Shown here one piece after another: positions 1 through 8,616 of a stretch of DNA of 42,792 bases; positions within the stretch are counted from its first letter, which is position 1; each line of letters begins with the position of its first letter. The DNA is taken from contig SOKL01000306.1 of the NCBI GenBank assembly GCA_004376265.1, forward strand, positions 1 through 42,792. The letters run 5' to 3'. Origin of the DNA: Candidatus Thorarchaeota archaeon (GTDB lineage: Archaea > Asgardarchaeota > Thorarchaeia > Thorarchaeales > Thorarchaeaceae). The position numbers and the translations under genes were made by a program. The notes under the pieces were generated by a model. That model saw only the letters and a program-made list of their open reading frames with translations. It did not search any database and was not told the origin of the DNA.

Positions 1-882
1 GTGCAAAATCATACAGAGAAAGTCAAAGTCGATTATCTAGTGACTGAGGCAGGTGGAGACCCCGTTGGACCAAATCGGCTTTCATTCATCTATGGAGAGA
101 AAGGGACTGCGTGGACTAGAATGAAGTTCAAAGGAATGGAAGGACATGGCTCGGCTCCATACAAATCTAACAATGCAGTTGTGAAAATGGCTGAAGCCAT
201 CCAGCGCGTTAAAGAATATCAACCACCCCGAGATACGTCATTCACAAAACCTTTTCTAAAAGCAATAGGATTCGGAGGGGTCACTCTAGCTTTGCTAAAT
301 CAACCCCGCACGCTGGGGTTTATGCTAAACATGATGGCAAAACGCAGTAGAGGCAGTGCAGCATTCATTCAAGCACTAAGTCAAATGACTTGGTCACCCA
401 ATGTATGCGGAGGAGGAGTGAAGACCAACACAATACCTGGATCTGCAAGTTTGGATATTGATGTACGAATTCTCCCAGGTCAAGATGAAGAATATGTTAG
501 AGAGCACTTCAGAAAAGCCCTAGGACCTCTAGCAAAAGAGGTTGAGATTGAAAGACTGAAGCCTGAAGAAGGAGGTGCTTTGACAATGGGTTCCTTGAGC
601 GATACAATCTCACCATTTGTGGATTTGATGGAGTCAATTGTTAAAGAGATAAGAGGTTCTGAATACATGATTGTCCCCATGCTTTCACCAGGGGCTACAG
701 ATTGTCGCTTTTTCAGGAAAGCATGGAGTACACAAGCATATGGGTTTAGTGTACATGATGGCTCTTTGGACCTTTCAACACTGCAGAGTCTCTTTCATGG
801 GATTGATGAGAGAATCCCAATTGGCACTTTAGAGATGACAGGTAAGGGATATATGGAACTCGCTAGGAGATTTCTTTCTTAG
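1..882 (+). CDS. M20 family metallopeptidase, C-terminal part (5' end outside window)
   Basis: Zinc-dependent amidohydrolase/peptidase of the M20 (ArgE/DapE/aminoacylase-1/carboxypeptidase) family. Seen: the segment VTEAGGD, whose Glu16 matches the third metal ligand of the family; the start of the dimerisation domain at about residues 32-60 with GMEGHGSAP; and a C-terminal HGIDERIPIG, whose His266 matches the last metal ligand. The N-terminal HxD metal motif and the EE pair are missing. The reading frame is open from base 1 and the first GTG is simply the window edge, so the true start lies upstream by roughly 130-170 codons. Substrate cannot be told. The next gene follows after 22 bp on the same strand. 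Confidence 0.85.
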   Translation: MQNHTEKVKVDYLVTEAGGDPVGPNRLSFIYGEKGTAWTRMKFKGMEGHGSAPYKSNNAVVKMAEAIQRVKEYQPPRDTSFTKPFLKAIGFGGVTLALLNQPRTLGFMLNMMAKRSRGSAAFIQALSQMTWSPNVCGGGVKTNTIPGSASLDIDVRILPGQDEEYVREHFRKALGPLAKEVEIERLKPEEGGALTMGSLSDTISPFVDLMESIVKEIRGSEYMIVPMLSPGATDCRFFRKAWSTQAYGFSVHDGSLDLSTLQSLFHGIDERIPIGTLEMTGKGYMELARRFLS

Positions 883-904
883 CCAGAATTAGAGGTTAGG
901 TCAA

Positions 905-2029
905 ATGAGCATCTGGACAAAAGCTCGAAAGAACACACCAGAGATTGATTGCGGTCTCTGTGGATTTCCTACATGTGCTACCTTTGCCCGTTTGCTTGTT
1001 ACAGAGAATATCGAGATTACCAAATGTCCTATCATATCTTTAGAAGACTATAGTGATAAACAGGAAGAACTGACCAGAATATCGACGGACGCACGAAATA
1101 TCACTAAACCAGCACCTGAACAACCTGAAGGAGGAGTCCTTCTCTCAAAACCATGTATGGACTCACCAGACCTCCTAATGGCGGAAATGCGTATCTTCAA
1201 TGGTGTAAGACCAGGATCTCCCCAAAGATTCGGGGTGTTGGACCCTGTGATTCTCTGTTGGCTTCTTGACTGCGTATCATCAAGATACCAAGATATGCGA
1301 TGTAGTAAGGAACTTGCCTATGCATGGGGAGATATGGAAGAAACCAAAGTTCACATTCTCAGAGATGGTAGGGTTAGAATGCGACGAGCAAAGGGGAAGG
1401 ATCACGCTCTAGAATCATTCCGAATTATTGAACGGACTGTGATTGGCGCAACTATATGCAATTGCTGTGGACACGATCTTTTCTCCGTGCTTGTTGGATT
1501 GGCACCTCCACCCACAGAGGAAACTCATACTGTACTAAAGGCGGGCAGCACCATATCCATCAATTCCGAGCAGATAGAATGGAACCTGAAAAATCAGTCA
1601 ATGGAGGTTGATCTTGGAAAGCGAATGCTCAATCTGATTGAACCCATTTACGATGTCCTAACGAGTCAACTTAATCTTATGATATCCGGGGATTTTACGT
1701 CTGAAAATACATTCGATACAAGACCACAAATTTGCAAGTTCATCGGCATGATGCTTGAATCATCATCTCAAGAGTATGTGACTGTGTTCCTGAAGGGATT
1801 GGCACATGCACACTTCTTGGATAACGCACTACAAGGTCTTGCTGAGTTAAGACAACTGACAAATGAACAACAGGTGAACACCGGTTTTGTCATCGAGTTG
1901 TTGAAAAATGCACAGAAGAAAGCTCTGAGTGATTATGAAACGACCTCACTAGACAACTCATTAATTCTCATGGTGGCACATGCTTCTCGTGTAGAACGAG
2001 GATTAAGTCTCTATGAAAAGTGGATATGA
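905..2029 (+). CDS. Orphan Fe-S protein with N-terminal 4Fe-4S (AcsC/CdhD-type) domain
   Basis: 374 residues. The first 45 residues hold Cys16, Cys19, Cys24 and Cys41 in a CX2CX4CX16C arrangement, the pattern of the small 4Fe-4S domain (PF04060) found in corrinoid Fe-S proteins and RnfB-like proteins. The rest (residues about 90-374) I do not recognise. It includes a Cys-rich stretch near residues 110-140 and a second one around ATICNCCGHD, followed by a mainly helical C-terminal half. No signal peptide or membrane helix. The ATG is preceded by AGAGGTTAG as a ribosome binding site. A redox or cluster-transfer role is inference from the Fe-S domain only. Confidence 0.7.
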   Translation: MSIWTKARKNTPEIDCGLCGFPTCATFARLLVTENIEITKCPIISLEDYSDKQEELTRISTDARNITKPAPEQPEGGVLLSKPCMDSPDLLMAEMRIFNGVRPGSPQRFGVLDPVILCWLLDCVSSRYQDMRCSKELAYAWGDMEETKVHILRDGRVRMRRAKGKDHALESFRIIERTVIGATICNCCGHDLFSVLVGLAPPPTEETHTVLKAGSTISINSEQIEWNLKNQSMEVDLGKRMLNLIEPIYDVLTSQLNLMISGDFTSENTFDTRPQICKFIGMMLESSSQEYVTVFLKGLAHAHFLDNALQGLAELRQLTNEQQVNTGFVIELLKNAQKKALSDYETTSLDNSLILMVAHASRVERGLSLYEKWI

Positions 2030-2083
2030 TCTAAGCCAACTTTCTCCAAGCTAATTATATCAAGTATTACATCTATAATACGA

Positions 2084-2452
2084 TTGGTGTACAGATTGGC
2101 AGGGATTGTATTTTTCAAAACTGTGATGCTAGAAGAAATCGTGGATTTCTATGTCAATGAGATAGGAATGCACGTCTGGTTAGAGCAAGAGGAATGCACC
2201 ATCCTCAGTCATGGTAATCTCCTGCTGGGATTTTGTCATCGTGATATGTCAGAACTAGAAGGGATGATCACTTTCTTCTATCCAACAGAGGATGATGTTG
2301 ATACAATGTATAAATTGCTTGGGCAGAATGCGACTTCAGAACCTGTAATGAATGAACGATATCAGATCTATCAATTCTTTGCAAAAGACCCAGAAGGCAG
2401 AACATTAGAGTTTCAAACATTCCTCCATCCTGTTGAACCAATTGGGTTCTAA
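2084..2452 (+). CDS. VOC-fold (glyoxalase/bleomycin resistance-like) protein
   Basis: 122 residues, the length of a single-unit vicinal oxygen chelate protein with two beta-alpha-beta-beta-beta modules. Seen: an N-terminal VFFKTV then EIVDFYVNEIGM, the usual strand-helix opening, and a C-terminal FFAKDPEGRTLEFQTF, a standard VOC ending in which the last Glu is often a metal ligand. No substrate can be assigned. The frame starts with TTG directly followed by GTG, and either could be used. No clear ribosome binding site is visible. It ends 13 bp from the end of the convergent gene on the other strand. Confidence 0.75.
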   Translation: MVYRLAGIVFFKTVMLEEIVDFYVNEIGMHVWLEQEECTILSHGNLLLGFCHRDMSELEGMITFFYPTEDDVDTMYKLLGQNATSEPVMNERYQIYQFFAKDPEGRTLEFQTFLHPVEPIGF

Positions 2453-2465
2453 ACTGTGAAAAAGT

Positions 2466-3056
2466 TCAGATTGCTACCAGTGTACTGCTCTCAACAGTCC
2501 AACCAAGTTGTTTAGCAGTTTTGAATGCCTCACTAGATTCATTGTACTTGCCTGTGAACCAAAGGACAAGACGCAGTTTATTCCATAAATTGGAATTGTC
2601 CTTGTCATCTTTGATCTCTTTCCGGACATTCTTCACCATCTTGCGGTACTGCTTTTTTTCATGTTTTCGGGATTCAGCCGCTTTTTGCAAAATTCCATGT
2701 ATCTGCTCACTCAATATACCAACGGGATATTTCAAGAACTCTTCAGATTGATTTCGCATGAATGCATTGATTGCAGCTTTTGGTGTGTCTTTTACTCGCC
2801 AGAGCTCTCCAGTGACCAATTGTTCTTCATAGCCACTCATCATGAACTCTTGCAAATCCTGTAGGTTGCTAGTAATATTATGGTCTTCACCGAGGGTCTT
2901 CTGACACCAATCTAATTCGCGATAAACAAGCTCTGAACCGACATTATACAGAACACTGGGTGTGGCTTCAATTTTTTTCAAATCATTCAGGAGATCCTTT
3001 ATCGTGTATTGTTTCCTCTTTGTTAACTTAGCAGCCACAGTATATTCACCCACCAA
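2466..3056 (-). CDS. Hypothetical protein with TPR-like C-terminus
   Basis: 196 residues, highly charged, soluble, predominantly helical. I do not recognise the family. The last 45 residues (NLWNKLRLVLWFTGKYNESS onwards, then EAFKTAKQLGW) resemble one tetratricopeptide-type helix pair. Residues about 130-155 are very Lys-rich (KHEKKQYRKMVKNVRKEIK) and may form a charged helix. It lies between the ECF transporter T gene (85 bp upstream on the same strand) and a convergent VOC gene. A scaffold role is possible from the TPR-like part, but this is inference. Confidence 0.6.
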   Translation of the reverse strand: MVGEYTVAAKLTKRKQYTIKDLLNDLKKIEATPSVLYNVGSELVYRELDWCQKTLGEDHNITSNLQDLQEFMMSGYEEQLVTGELWRVKDTPKAAINAFMRNQSEEFLKYPVGILSEQIHGILQKAAESRKHEKKQYRKMVKNVRKEIKDDKDNSNLWNKLRLVLWFTGKYNESSEAFKTAKQLGWTVESSTLVAI

Positions 3057-3141
3057 TGCTCATAGTTACTAGTCTTATGTTCTGATAAATCATGTTACTA
3101 GATACATCTGCAATCATTCTACTATTATCATGAAAAAGCAC

Positions 3142-3921
3142 CTAGATTGGTAGATGCCACAACAGCCAGTCAGGTAATGGAACATATAGTCTTACATAGA
3201 CGACGAAAACAAGAACCATGAATGATATGAGAACTACTCCCCAGTCTCGCTTCTGAAACGACAGAGTATACATATAGGTTCGATTCTCGCTTGCACCAAA
3301 ACCTCTAGACTCCATACTCTCTGCAATGGAAAGAGCTCTTCTGATTGATACAATGATCAATGGTACAATGATTGGGACTATATTCCGAATTCGCTTCAAT
3401 AAGTTACCTTTGTCTAGCTCTACACCTCGAGCTTTCTGTGCATCCATAATTGAATAGGCTTCCTGTCCAAGGGTCGGCACGTATCTCATTGCCATGCTCA
3501 TCGCAAATGCAAATTCGAATCGTACACGCATCTGAATCAATGCCTGCGAGAGCTCCTCAGGATGAACAGTTAGGAAGAATATGGAGAAAGATGTCATCAA
3601 CGCCACTAATCTAATAGTTAGTGCTAGAGAGTGTGAGAATGGATTTGGTCCGGTAGAGAGAAGTGTGTTGAATACTATAATAAAGATGAGGAGAATTGAT
3701 AGCCCCTTCATACTCCGAGACCAGCGCCTTAGTGATTTTGCAGCTCCTAATATTGGTACAAGACAGAAGAAAATGATCAGCAATGGAATAATCTCCAAGA
3801 AGAGGAGAGAAACCACTGCAAGGACAATTGACATGAACATCTTAGCCCTTGGATCTAAACTGTGAATGAGGGAGTCCTGGCGAGTATACTGGAAGACCTC
3901 GAGAAATGCCAGTTCATGCAC
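3142..3921 (-). CDS. ecfT: ECF transporter transmembrane protein EcfT (CbiQ family)
   Basis: Membrane coupling subunit of an energy-coupling factor transporter, which links the two ATPases to a substrate-binding S component. 259 residues, four to five hydrophobic helices (about residues 28-45, 48-62, 72-92, 106-125 and 232-250). Two coupling-helix motifs contact the ATPases: KARGVELDKG near residue 170 and ESRGFGAS near residue 205. The N-terminus (SLIHSLDPRAKM) is typical of the CbiQ family. Its start overlaps the end of the upstream ATPase gene by 8 bp, so the three genes form one unit. No S component is encoded in the window, so the substrate is unknown. Confidence 0.93.
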   Translation of the reverse strand: MHELAFLEVFQYTRQDSLIHSLDPRAKMFMSIVLAVVSLLFLEIIPLLIIFFCLVPILGAAKSLRRWSRSMKGLSILLIFIIVFNTLLSTGPNPFSHSLALTIRLVALMTSFSIFFLTVHPEELSQALIQMRVRFEFAFAMSMAMRYVPTLGQEAYSIMDAQKARGVELDKGNLLKRIRNIVPIIVPLIIVSIRRALSIAESMESRGFGASENRTYMYTLSFQKRDWGVVLISFMVLVFVVYVRLYVPLPDWLLWHLPI

Positions 3922-4738
3922 CTCCCATTATTTTCACTACAGCTTCTTCCAAATCATCCATCAAAGTAAGTCTCTGAGGAACATCTGGGAACACTTTATG
4001 GAGCTGTCGTGCTGTTTCTGTTAGCTGAGGTCTAGTAAGAGAGCATTGTTCTATCACCGCGTCATTGCTCAAGACGGAGTTCGTTGGACCATCTGCGACA
4101 ATCATACCATTTGCCATCGCAACAGTCCGGGGAAAATTCTCAGTGACGAACTCGATGTCATGGGTCACAACTATCACGGTCTTCCCCTTGTCATTCAAAG
4201 CACAAAGCATTCTGGCAAGGTTCTCTTTTTGCCTTGCGTCCTGACCAATTGTTGGCTCATCAAGTGAGATTACTCTGGGCTCAGTTGCAAGGACTGTGGC
4301 AAGTGCCACACGTTTTCGTTCTCCGCCTGAGAGTGTGAAGGGGGAACGTTCAGAGAATCCTGCAAGTCCAAGGCTTGCCAATGTCCTCTCACATCTCTCT
4401 TTAGCTTCTTCCTTTTGATATCCAAGATTCTCAAGACTGAACAGAATTTCTCGTTCAACACTATCTAAGAAGAGTTGGTGGTCAGGATTCTGCATTACAA
4501 GTCCAATATCACGTGCCAACTCGGCAACAGAGTAATGCTTAGTATCCACACCGTCAAAGATTACTCGACCATTGTCAGGTCTAAGAAGTCCATTGAGATG
4601 CTTCACAAGAGTTGTCTTTCCAGCTCCATTGCTACCCATTATTGCAATTCTTTCACCATCATTAATCTGGAGCGAGATGCCTTGTAATGCAGTATACAAA
4701 CCATCATAGGCAAAATGAACATCTTCCAGGATTATCAA
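3914..4738 (-). CDS. ecfA: ECF transporter ATPase EcfA
   Basis: ATP-binding subunit of the ECF vitamin/metal importer. 274 residues with Walker A GSNGAGKTT (35-43), Q-loop in VMQNPDHQLF, signature LSGGERKRVALA, Walker B VISLDEPT and the switch His in VVTHDIE. The Q-helix sequence NPDHQLF after the Q-loop is characteristic of EcfA proteins rather than other ABC ATPases. The start overlaps the stop of the preceding ATPase gene by 4 bp and the end overlaps ecfT by 8 bp, so translation is probably coupled and a heterodimeric EcfA-EcfA' is likely. Confidence 0.93.
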   Translation of the reverse strand: MIILEDVHFAYDGLYTALQGISLQINDGERIAIMGSNGAGKTTLVKHLNGLLRPDNGRVIFDGVDTKHYSVAELARDIGLVMQNPDHQLFLDSVEREILFSLENLGYQKEEAKERCERTLASLGLAGFSERSPFTLSGGERKRVALATVLATEPRVISLDEPTIGQDARQKENLARMLCALNDKGKTVIVVTHDIEFVTENFPRTVAMANGMIVADGPTNSVLSNDAVIEQCSLTRPQLTETARQLHKVFPDVPQRLTLMDDLEEAVVKIMGGA

Positions 4739-5589
4739 TTCTGTTTGACCTCCTGGACTAATGCTGCTAATTCTGCTCCTGTTAAAGGTACAGAATTAAG
4801 ATTCAACCCTCTCCCTTTCAACCGTTTGTACAGATGTGTGGCTTTGGGAATACCAACTCCAATCTCCTGACAAAGGTCCATTGTAAGAACCTCTCTTGGC
4901 TCTCCATCAGCTACGATGCTACCTTTGTCCATCAGTATGACACGAGATGCATCCTTTGAAACCAAATCCAATCGATGCTCAACAAGAACTACTGTCAGAT
5001 CATTTCTATTCAAGTCTGATATTAATTCAAGAATTGTTTCTGCACTTCGGGGGTCTAAGTTCGAGGTGGGTTCATCTGCAACAAGTATCTTGGGCTTGAG
5101 CGCTAATGTTGCAGCTATCGCTACTCGCTGTTGTTCGCCGCCGGACATTTCATGGGGATGTTTATCCCTCAGATGTTCAAGATCCAACATCTCAATGAGG
5201 TCCTCAACTCTACGACGCACCTCATTAGGGTCAACACCTAAATTCTCTGGCCCAAATGCAATTTCACGTTCTACATTGAGAGTCACGAGCTGATTCTCTG
5301 GTTCTTGAAACACTAGTCCTGCTATTGGTGCGAGTTGTGCAACACTATAATCACGAGTGTCTTTTCCATCAACATATACATTTCCGGCAATGTAACCACG
5401 ATGGAATTGAGGAACTAGACCATTTATTGCTCTACACAAAGTGGTTTTTCCACAACCAGAAGGACCTGTTAGTACTAGATATTCCCCTGATTCGACCTTA
5501 AGACTGATACGTCTAAGTGCAAGAGTTTCTGCTCCTAAGTACTTGAAACTGAAATCAGCGAACTCTATCAGGGGCAATCTACACAGCAC
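4735..5589 (-). CDS. ecfA: ECF transporter ATPase EcfA' (second copy)
   Basis: Second ATPase of the ECF module. Walker A is GPSGCGKTT, the Q-helix is FQEPENQLVT, the signature MSGGEQQRVAIAATLA, Walker B ILVADEPTSNLD, and the switch His sits in VVLVEHRLD. I chose the GTG at 5589 because it is preceded by a GAAAGAGAG purine run and overlaps the stop of the DHH gene by 11 bp; the frame stays open to 5628 and an earlier start would add a basic 13-residue leader unlike the family. Together with the next two genes it forms a complete A-A'-T set. Confidence 0.92.
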   Translation of the reverse strand: MLCRLPLIEFADFSFKYLGAETLALRRISLKVESGEYLVLTGPSGCGKTTLCRAINGLVPQFHRGYIAGNVYVDGKDTRDYSVAQLAPIAGLVFQEPENQLVTLNVEREIAFGPENLGVDPNEVRRRVEDLIEMLDLEHLRDKHPHEMSGGEQQRVAIAATLALKPKILVADEPTSNLDPRSAETILELISDLNRNDLTVVLVEHRLDLVSKDASRVILMDKGSIVADGEPREVLTMDLCQEIGVGIPKATHLYKRLKGRGLNLNSVPLTGAELAALVQEVKQN

Positions 5590-6589
5590 TCTCTCTTTCT
5601 TCTGTTTTCGTCTTACTCTCAACAGCACTCCTAATAATCTCTAACGATTTCAAGAGTGCCTTCTCAAGGTCTTTCTTTCCATTTGCACCAGCAGCATTTG
5701 CATGACCACCACCAGCACCATCAATTATCGCTCCAAGTGGATCCATAACATCCGTTCCAAGATTGATTCCAGTGTGCTCAAAAAAGTCGCGGGTGCTTCG
5801 TGAGCTGAGCCGCACAACATCATCTTTCGGACTACCTCCAACAATCGCCACATCTGCACCAATGTCAATAAGGCCACGACAGGCACTTGCTTCAAAGGCT
5901 TTGATTTTCGATATAGCAACAATCCAGTCCCCTATTAGATGGACTTTCACTCGACCTGCGGCCTTAAGACGAGCGATTCGTTCGGACCGGTCAGGTCGTA
6001 TCAATAGAGACCTCACACATCGTTCATAATCAGCTCCAGCTTCGATAAGCTTGATGGCGGCTGAGAGTGTATTCGAATCAGCGTAGAAGAAACGTCGCGT
6101 ATCAAATATCATTCCAGTGAGAAGCAGATTCGCTGTATCTCTATCAATGTCAATTCCAGTATCATTGTACACATCAACGATTATCTCGCACGTAGATGAC
6201 TTATCGCTATTCAGTATCTGATGTTCTGCTATCTCATCAATTTCAGGGTTCAATTCATGGTGGTCAATGACCAGCGTCTTACTAGGATTAGTCAAAATAT
6301 CTTGAAGACCTGACCCCAGCTGGAATCGACTATTTGTATCGAGTAGCACAAAGAAATCATGAGTGTCTTCAGACTTATTGTGAATTTCCGCCTTAGGTGC
6401 AAAATTCTTGAGGATTTGTTTTGACAACCTACTTCTATCATCTGTTACGAGAGAATACGTGCCCTCAGGAGTGATTGTTTTGTACAGTTGGGCAAAAGCT
6501 ATCATTGCGCAGACTGCATCTGGATCAGCATTCTGATGACCCATGATAAGAGGATTCTTTACTTCTTTGAGGATCTCTTGAAGGTTCAT
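5579..6589 (-). CDS. DHH-family phosphoesterase (NrnA/RecJ-like)
   Basis: 336 residues. Phosphodiesterase of the DHH superfamily, whose members cleave nanoRNA, pAp, cyclic dinucleotides or ssDNA with two Mn ions. Seen: motif I HQNADPDAV (His18, Asp22, Asp24), Asp84 in LLDTNS, the name-giving DHH at 109-111 followed by ELNPEID, and the C-terminal DHHA1 substrate motif GGGHANAAGANG near residue 295. Length and domain order match the short NrnA-like and archaeal stand-alone forms, not full RecJ. Its start overlaps DUF3194 by 4 bp. Placement at the end of the exosome superoperon suggests RNA end turnover, an inference from context. Confidence 0.88.
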   Translation of the reverse strand: MNLQEILKEVKNPLIMGHQNADPDAVCAMIAFAQLYKTITPEGTYSLVTDDRSRLSKQILKNFAPKAEIHNKSEDTHDFFVLLDTNSRFQLGSGLQDILTNPSKTLVIDHHELNPEIDEIAEHQILNSDKSSTCEIIVDVYNDTGIDIDRDTANLLLTGMIFDTRRFFYADSNTLSAAIKLIEAGADYERCVRSLLIRPDRSERIARLKAAGRVKVHLIGDWIVAISKIKAFEASACRGLIDIGADVAIVGGSPKDDVVRLSSRSTRDFFEHTGINLGTDVMDPLGAIIDGAGGGHANAAGANGKKDLEKALLKSLEIIRSAVESKTKTEERESAV

Positions 6590-6897
6590 TGATCCTTCAT
6601 CTCCGTCAACTGATTCTCAAGCCACTCAACTCCGAAGTCTGTTGCTTCTTGCAACAAATCGTCAAGTGAGTGACCCGAGTCGAAGGCCTGGCTTAGCTCA
6701 ATTTGGACATCGAGGTCAAGCTGACCATTCTCAAATTCGAGAGTACAGCTGACGAACATGCTCTCTATGCTTTTCGCGGGTATCTTCTTAACAACAAAAT
6801 CACTAATCTGAGCCTCGCAACTTTCTGTAAGTTTCTCAATGACTTCCTCCGAGATTTCGGGAAGTCCGATGCTCAGTATTGGATTCATCTTTATCAC
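6586..6897 (-). CDS. DUF3194 family protein
   Basis: 103 residues, acidic, soluble. The pattern of a small alpha-beta protein (LPEISEEVIEKLTESCEAQI, then a VVKKI strand) placed immediately after prefoldin beta is the usual position and size of the archaeal DUF3194 family. Function unknown. The GTG start overlaps the prefoldin stop by 4 bp; an ATG three codons later is an alternative. The end overlaps the DHH gene by 4 bp, so it is translationally embedded in the operon. Confidence 0.75.
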   Translation of the reverse strand: MIKMNPILSIGLPEISEEVIEKLTESCEAQISDFVVKKIPAKSIESMFVSCTLEFENGQLDLDVQIELSQAFDSGHSLDDLLQEATDFGVEWLENQLTEMKDQ

Positions 6898-7256
6898 TGA
6901 ATACGCAAATTCCGTTTTGAAAGATCTAGTTCAAGCTTTGTCTGAAGCTCTTTAAGCTGATCAGCAAGTTTTCCAGTCTGTTTTGTGGTAGATGCCAGTC
7001 TCATCTCAATAGTCTTCTCTCTATCTTCTAGCTCCTCCACAACTGCGGGTTTCTCTACTTTGAACATAACCTGTCCTACAGCTTTGTATGTGACAGTATC
7101 ATCAGGGTGTTTTTTCAATTCTTCGAGCGTCCCTTTTACTTCTGTCAGCTCAGCCTGAAGTGTCTGAGACATAGCTGTAAGAGTTTCATGATTACGTCGC
7201 ATTGTATCGAATTTCTGAAGTTCTTGCTCCAATGCGGGTGGTATATTCTGGGCCAT
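6894..7256 (-). CDS. pfdB: Prefoldin subunit beta
   Basis: Beta subunit of the hexameric prefoldin chaperone, which holds nascent proteins in the cytosol and passes them to the thermosome. 120 residues with two long coiled-coil helices (about 5-45 and 75-115) joined by the short beta hairpin segment TYKAVGQVMFKVEKP, the usual prefoldin beta layout. I chose the ATG at 7256 (MAQNIPPALEQ) because AAGGAGTG lies 8 nt upstream; the frame is open for seven more codons. It sits in the standard archaeal position downstream of pcc1 and upstream of DUF3194. Confidence 0.92.
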   Translation of the reverse strand: MAQNIPPALEQELQKFDTMRRNHETLTAMSQTLQAELTEVKGTLEELKKHPDDTVTYKAVGQVMFKVEKPAVVEELEDREKTIEMRLASTTKQTGKLADQLKELQTKLELDLSKRNLRIQ

Positions 7257-7336
7257 TATTGATTCACTCCTTCTCACAAAACAGCTTGTTTCAGACTGCG
7301 CCCTCTGAGATGGGACTTAACTGTTGTGGCATGACA

Positions 7337-7603
7337 TCAAGCAAGCTCAACTGTTCGAAGGCAAGCAGAAACCCAAGCAAGGTATGAGTTTATCGCAGCT
7401 CGCAGTGCAGTGATATCATTCGCTTCAACCTCGATGACAAGGATAGAATCACGAATCGACACACTTGTTGTGGCTCTATCAGATGGCCCGGATTTAGTCT
7501 CAGGGCTCAACGCAGCTAGTAGCAACTCTGCTGTCTTCTTTGAATCAAGTGGAATCTCAATTGTTGATTTACCTAACACAATACTAGAGCTCATCAGTTT
7601 CAC
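7337..7603 (-). CDS. pcc1: KEOPS complex subunit Pcc1
   Basis: Small dimeric subunit of the KEOPS complex, which with Kae1, Bud32 and Cgi121 makes the t6A modification at position 37 of ANN-decoding tRNAs. 88 residues. The family signature is visible: a central SDRATTSVSI, then a strand, then the C-terminal helix EANDITALRAAINSYLAWV. The frame starts at GTG 7603, overlapping the Brix gene by 20 bp; the ATG three codons in (7594) is an alternative start. An 80-bp gap separates it from prefoldin beta. None of the other KEOPS genes lies in the window. Confidence 0.9.
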   Translation of the reverse strand: MKLMSSSIVLGKSTIEIPLDSKKTAELLLAALSPETKSGPSDRATTSVSIRDSILVIEVEANDITALRAAINSYLAWVSACLRTVELA

Positions 7604-8183
7604 CGCTTCTGAAAGAGGTCACCCTGATTCTTGGACCAATTTCAGCACCATCAGTAGTATGATAATGCGTCCAAAGAATCTTTCCAGAGGGGGCGTCCTG
7701 AAGCCAAATCAGAGACTGGTTAGGTTCATGTGTGGTTGTATCTAAATGAATGACCTCTGCAAGTTCAAGACCCAAGAAAGATGCGAGCATCTCACCTAGA
7801 GCACGTGTCTTTTCGCTACTATTAGATTCGACAAAGACTCCAATGACTCTGTTGATTTTTTTCTTTGCAGCATTGACCTCACGACGGAGCATAGCCATCT
7901 CTACTTTGATGGATGCTAGTTCCTCTTCCGAGGAAGAAGTAAAACTGAGAATACTTGGATTTCCCTTCCACATTGAAATTATGAGTGCGGCGTGTGCTCC
8001 GGTCTGTCTAACACGTGCGGCGATCTCAGAGAGACCCTGTCCCCCTCTATTGAATCGCTCAGTATTTGGAAGTACAGTCCATAAGTCACGTGCAAAAGAA
8101 CGTACTCGATTGGAAGTCTTCCGCGAGGTGGTAATAAGTAAAATCGGCAATGCAGTCCGGCCTTGGTTACTCTTCTGGTTCAA
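7584..8183 (-). CDS. Brix domain ribosome biogenesis protein (Imp4/Mil-like)
   Basis: 199 residues. Archaeal single-domain Brix proteins are relatives of eukaryotic Imp4, Rpf1, Rpf2 and Brx1 and act in pre-rRNA folding and large-subunit assembly. Seen: the opening strand and loop ILLITTSRKTSNRVRSFARD, then NTERFNRGGQGL, a typical Brix start, and later WLQDAPSGKILWTHYH. No zinc site or membrane helix. Its start overlaps the L37Ae stop by 17 bp and its end overlaps pcc1 by 20 bp, giving a tightly packed block for ribosome and tRNA maturation. Confidence 0.85.
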   Translation of the reverse strand: MNQKSNQGRTALPILLITTSRKTSNRVRSFARDLWTVLPNTERFNRGGQGLSEIAARVRQTGAHAALIISMWKGNPSILSFTSSSEEELASIKVEMAMLRREVNAAKKKINRVIGVFVESNSSEKTRALGEMLASFLGLELAEVIHLDTTTHEPNQSLIWLQDAPSGKILWTHYHTTDGAEIGPRIRVTSFRSGETDEL

Positions 8184-8598
8184 GTGCGGTTTCAGTTTCT
8201 TCTGGTTCAGGTGTAGTTTTCGTTTCTTCTGATTCTACAGTTTCAGCATCGATGACAACTTCCTCTTTCTCGACATTGGGAAGGAAATCGACAGCTTCTT
8301 CGATGGCCTCATCATCGCGAAGTGCAAGAAAATCACCGGAAACCCTCTGTGCAATTGCTCGTTTGGCCGCTTTACCTGCATCTGTGTAAGGAACGTAGGC
8401 ACCACCTGTAAAGAGTAGATCGCACTTGTTGCATGTCCATAGTCCAACAGCCTTTCTCTTCAATGCTTTTGTAGCACACGCGGGGCAACGATTCGGTTCA
8501 TGCCTTCTCTTCTCTATATCAAGGACTCTTCGGCGTAGCTTAGCACCGTACCTTACTCCGAATCTTCCTGTGCTACCAACCTTCTTGGTTCGTCCCAT
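8167..8598 (-). CDS. rpl37ae: Large ribosomal subunit protein eL43 (L37Ae) with acidic C-terminal extension
   Basis: Zinc-ribbon protein of the 50S subunit. Zinc ligands Cys38, Cys41, Cys56 and Cys59 are all present in the order CX2C-X14-CX2C, after a basic N-terminus (MGRTKKVGSTGRFG). The family normally ends near residue 85-95. Here the chain runs to 143 residues with an acidic tail rich in Glu, Thr and Pro that closes with the repeated EPEETETALEPEE. I chose ATG 8598 because AAGGAGACC precedes it; the open frame adds only six codons. The tail probably protrudes from the ribosome and is likely disordered. Confidence 0.93.
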   Translation of the reverse strand: MGRTKKVGSTGRFGVRYGAKLRRRVLDIEKRRHEPNRCPACATKALKRKAVGLWTCNKCDLLFTGGAYVPYTDAGKAAKRAIAQRVSGDFLALRDDEAIEEAVDFLPNVEKEEVVIDAETVESEETKTTPEPEETETALEPEE

Positions 8599-8616
8599 TT
8601 TCTGGTCTCCTTGCAA

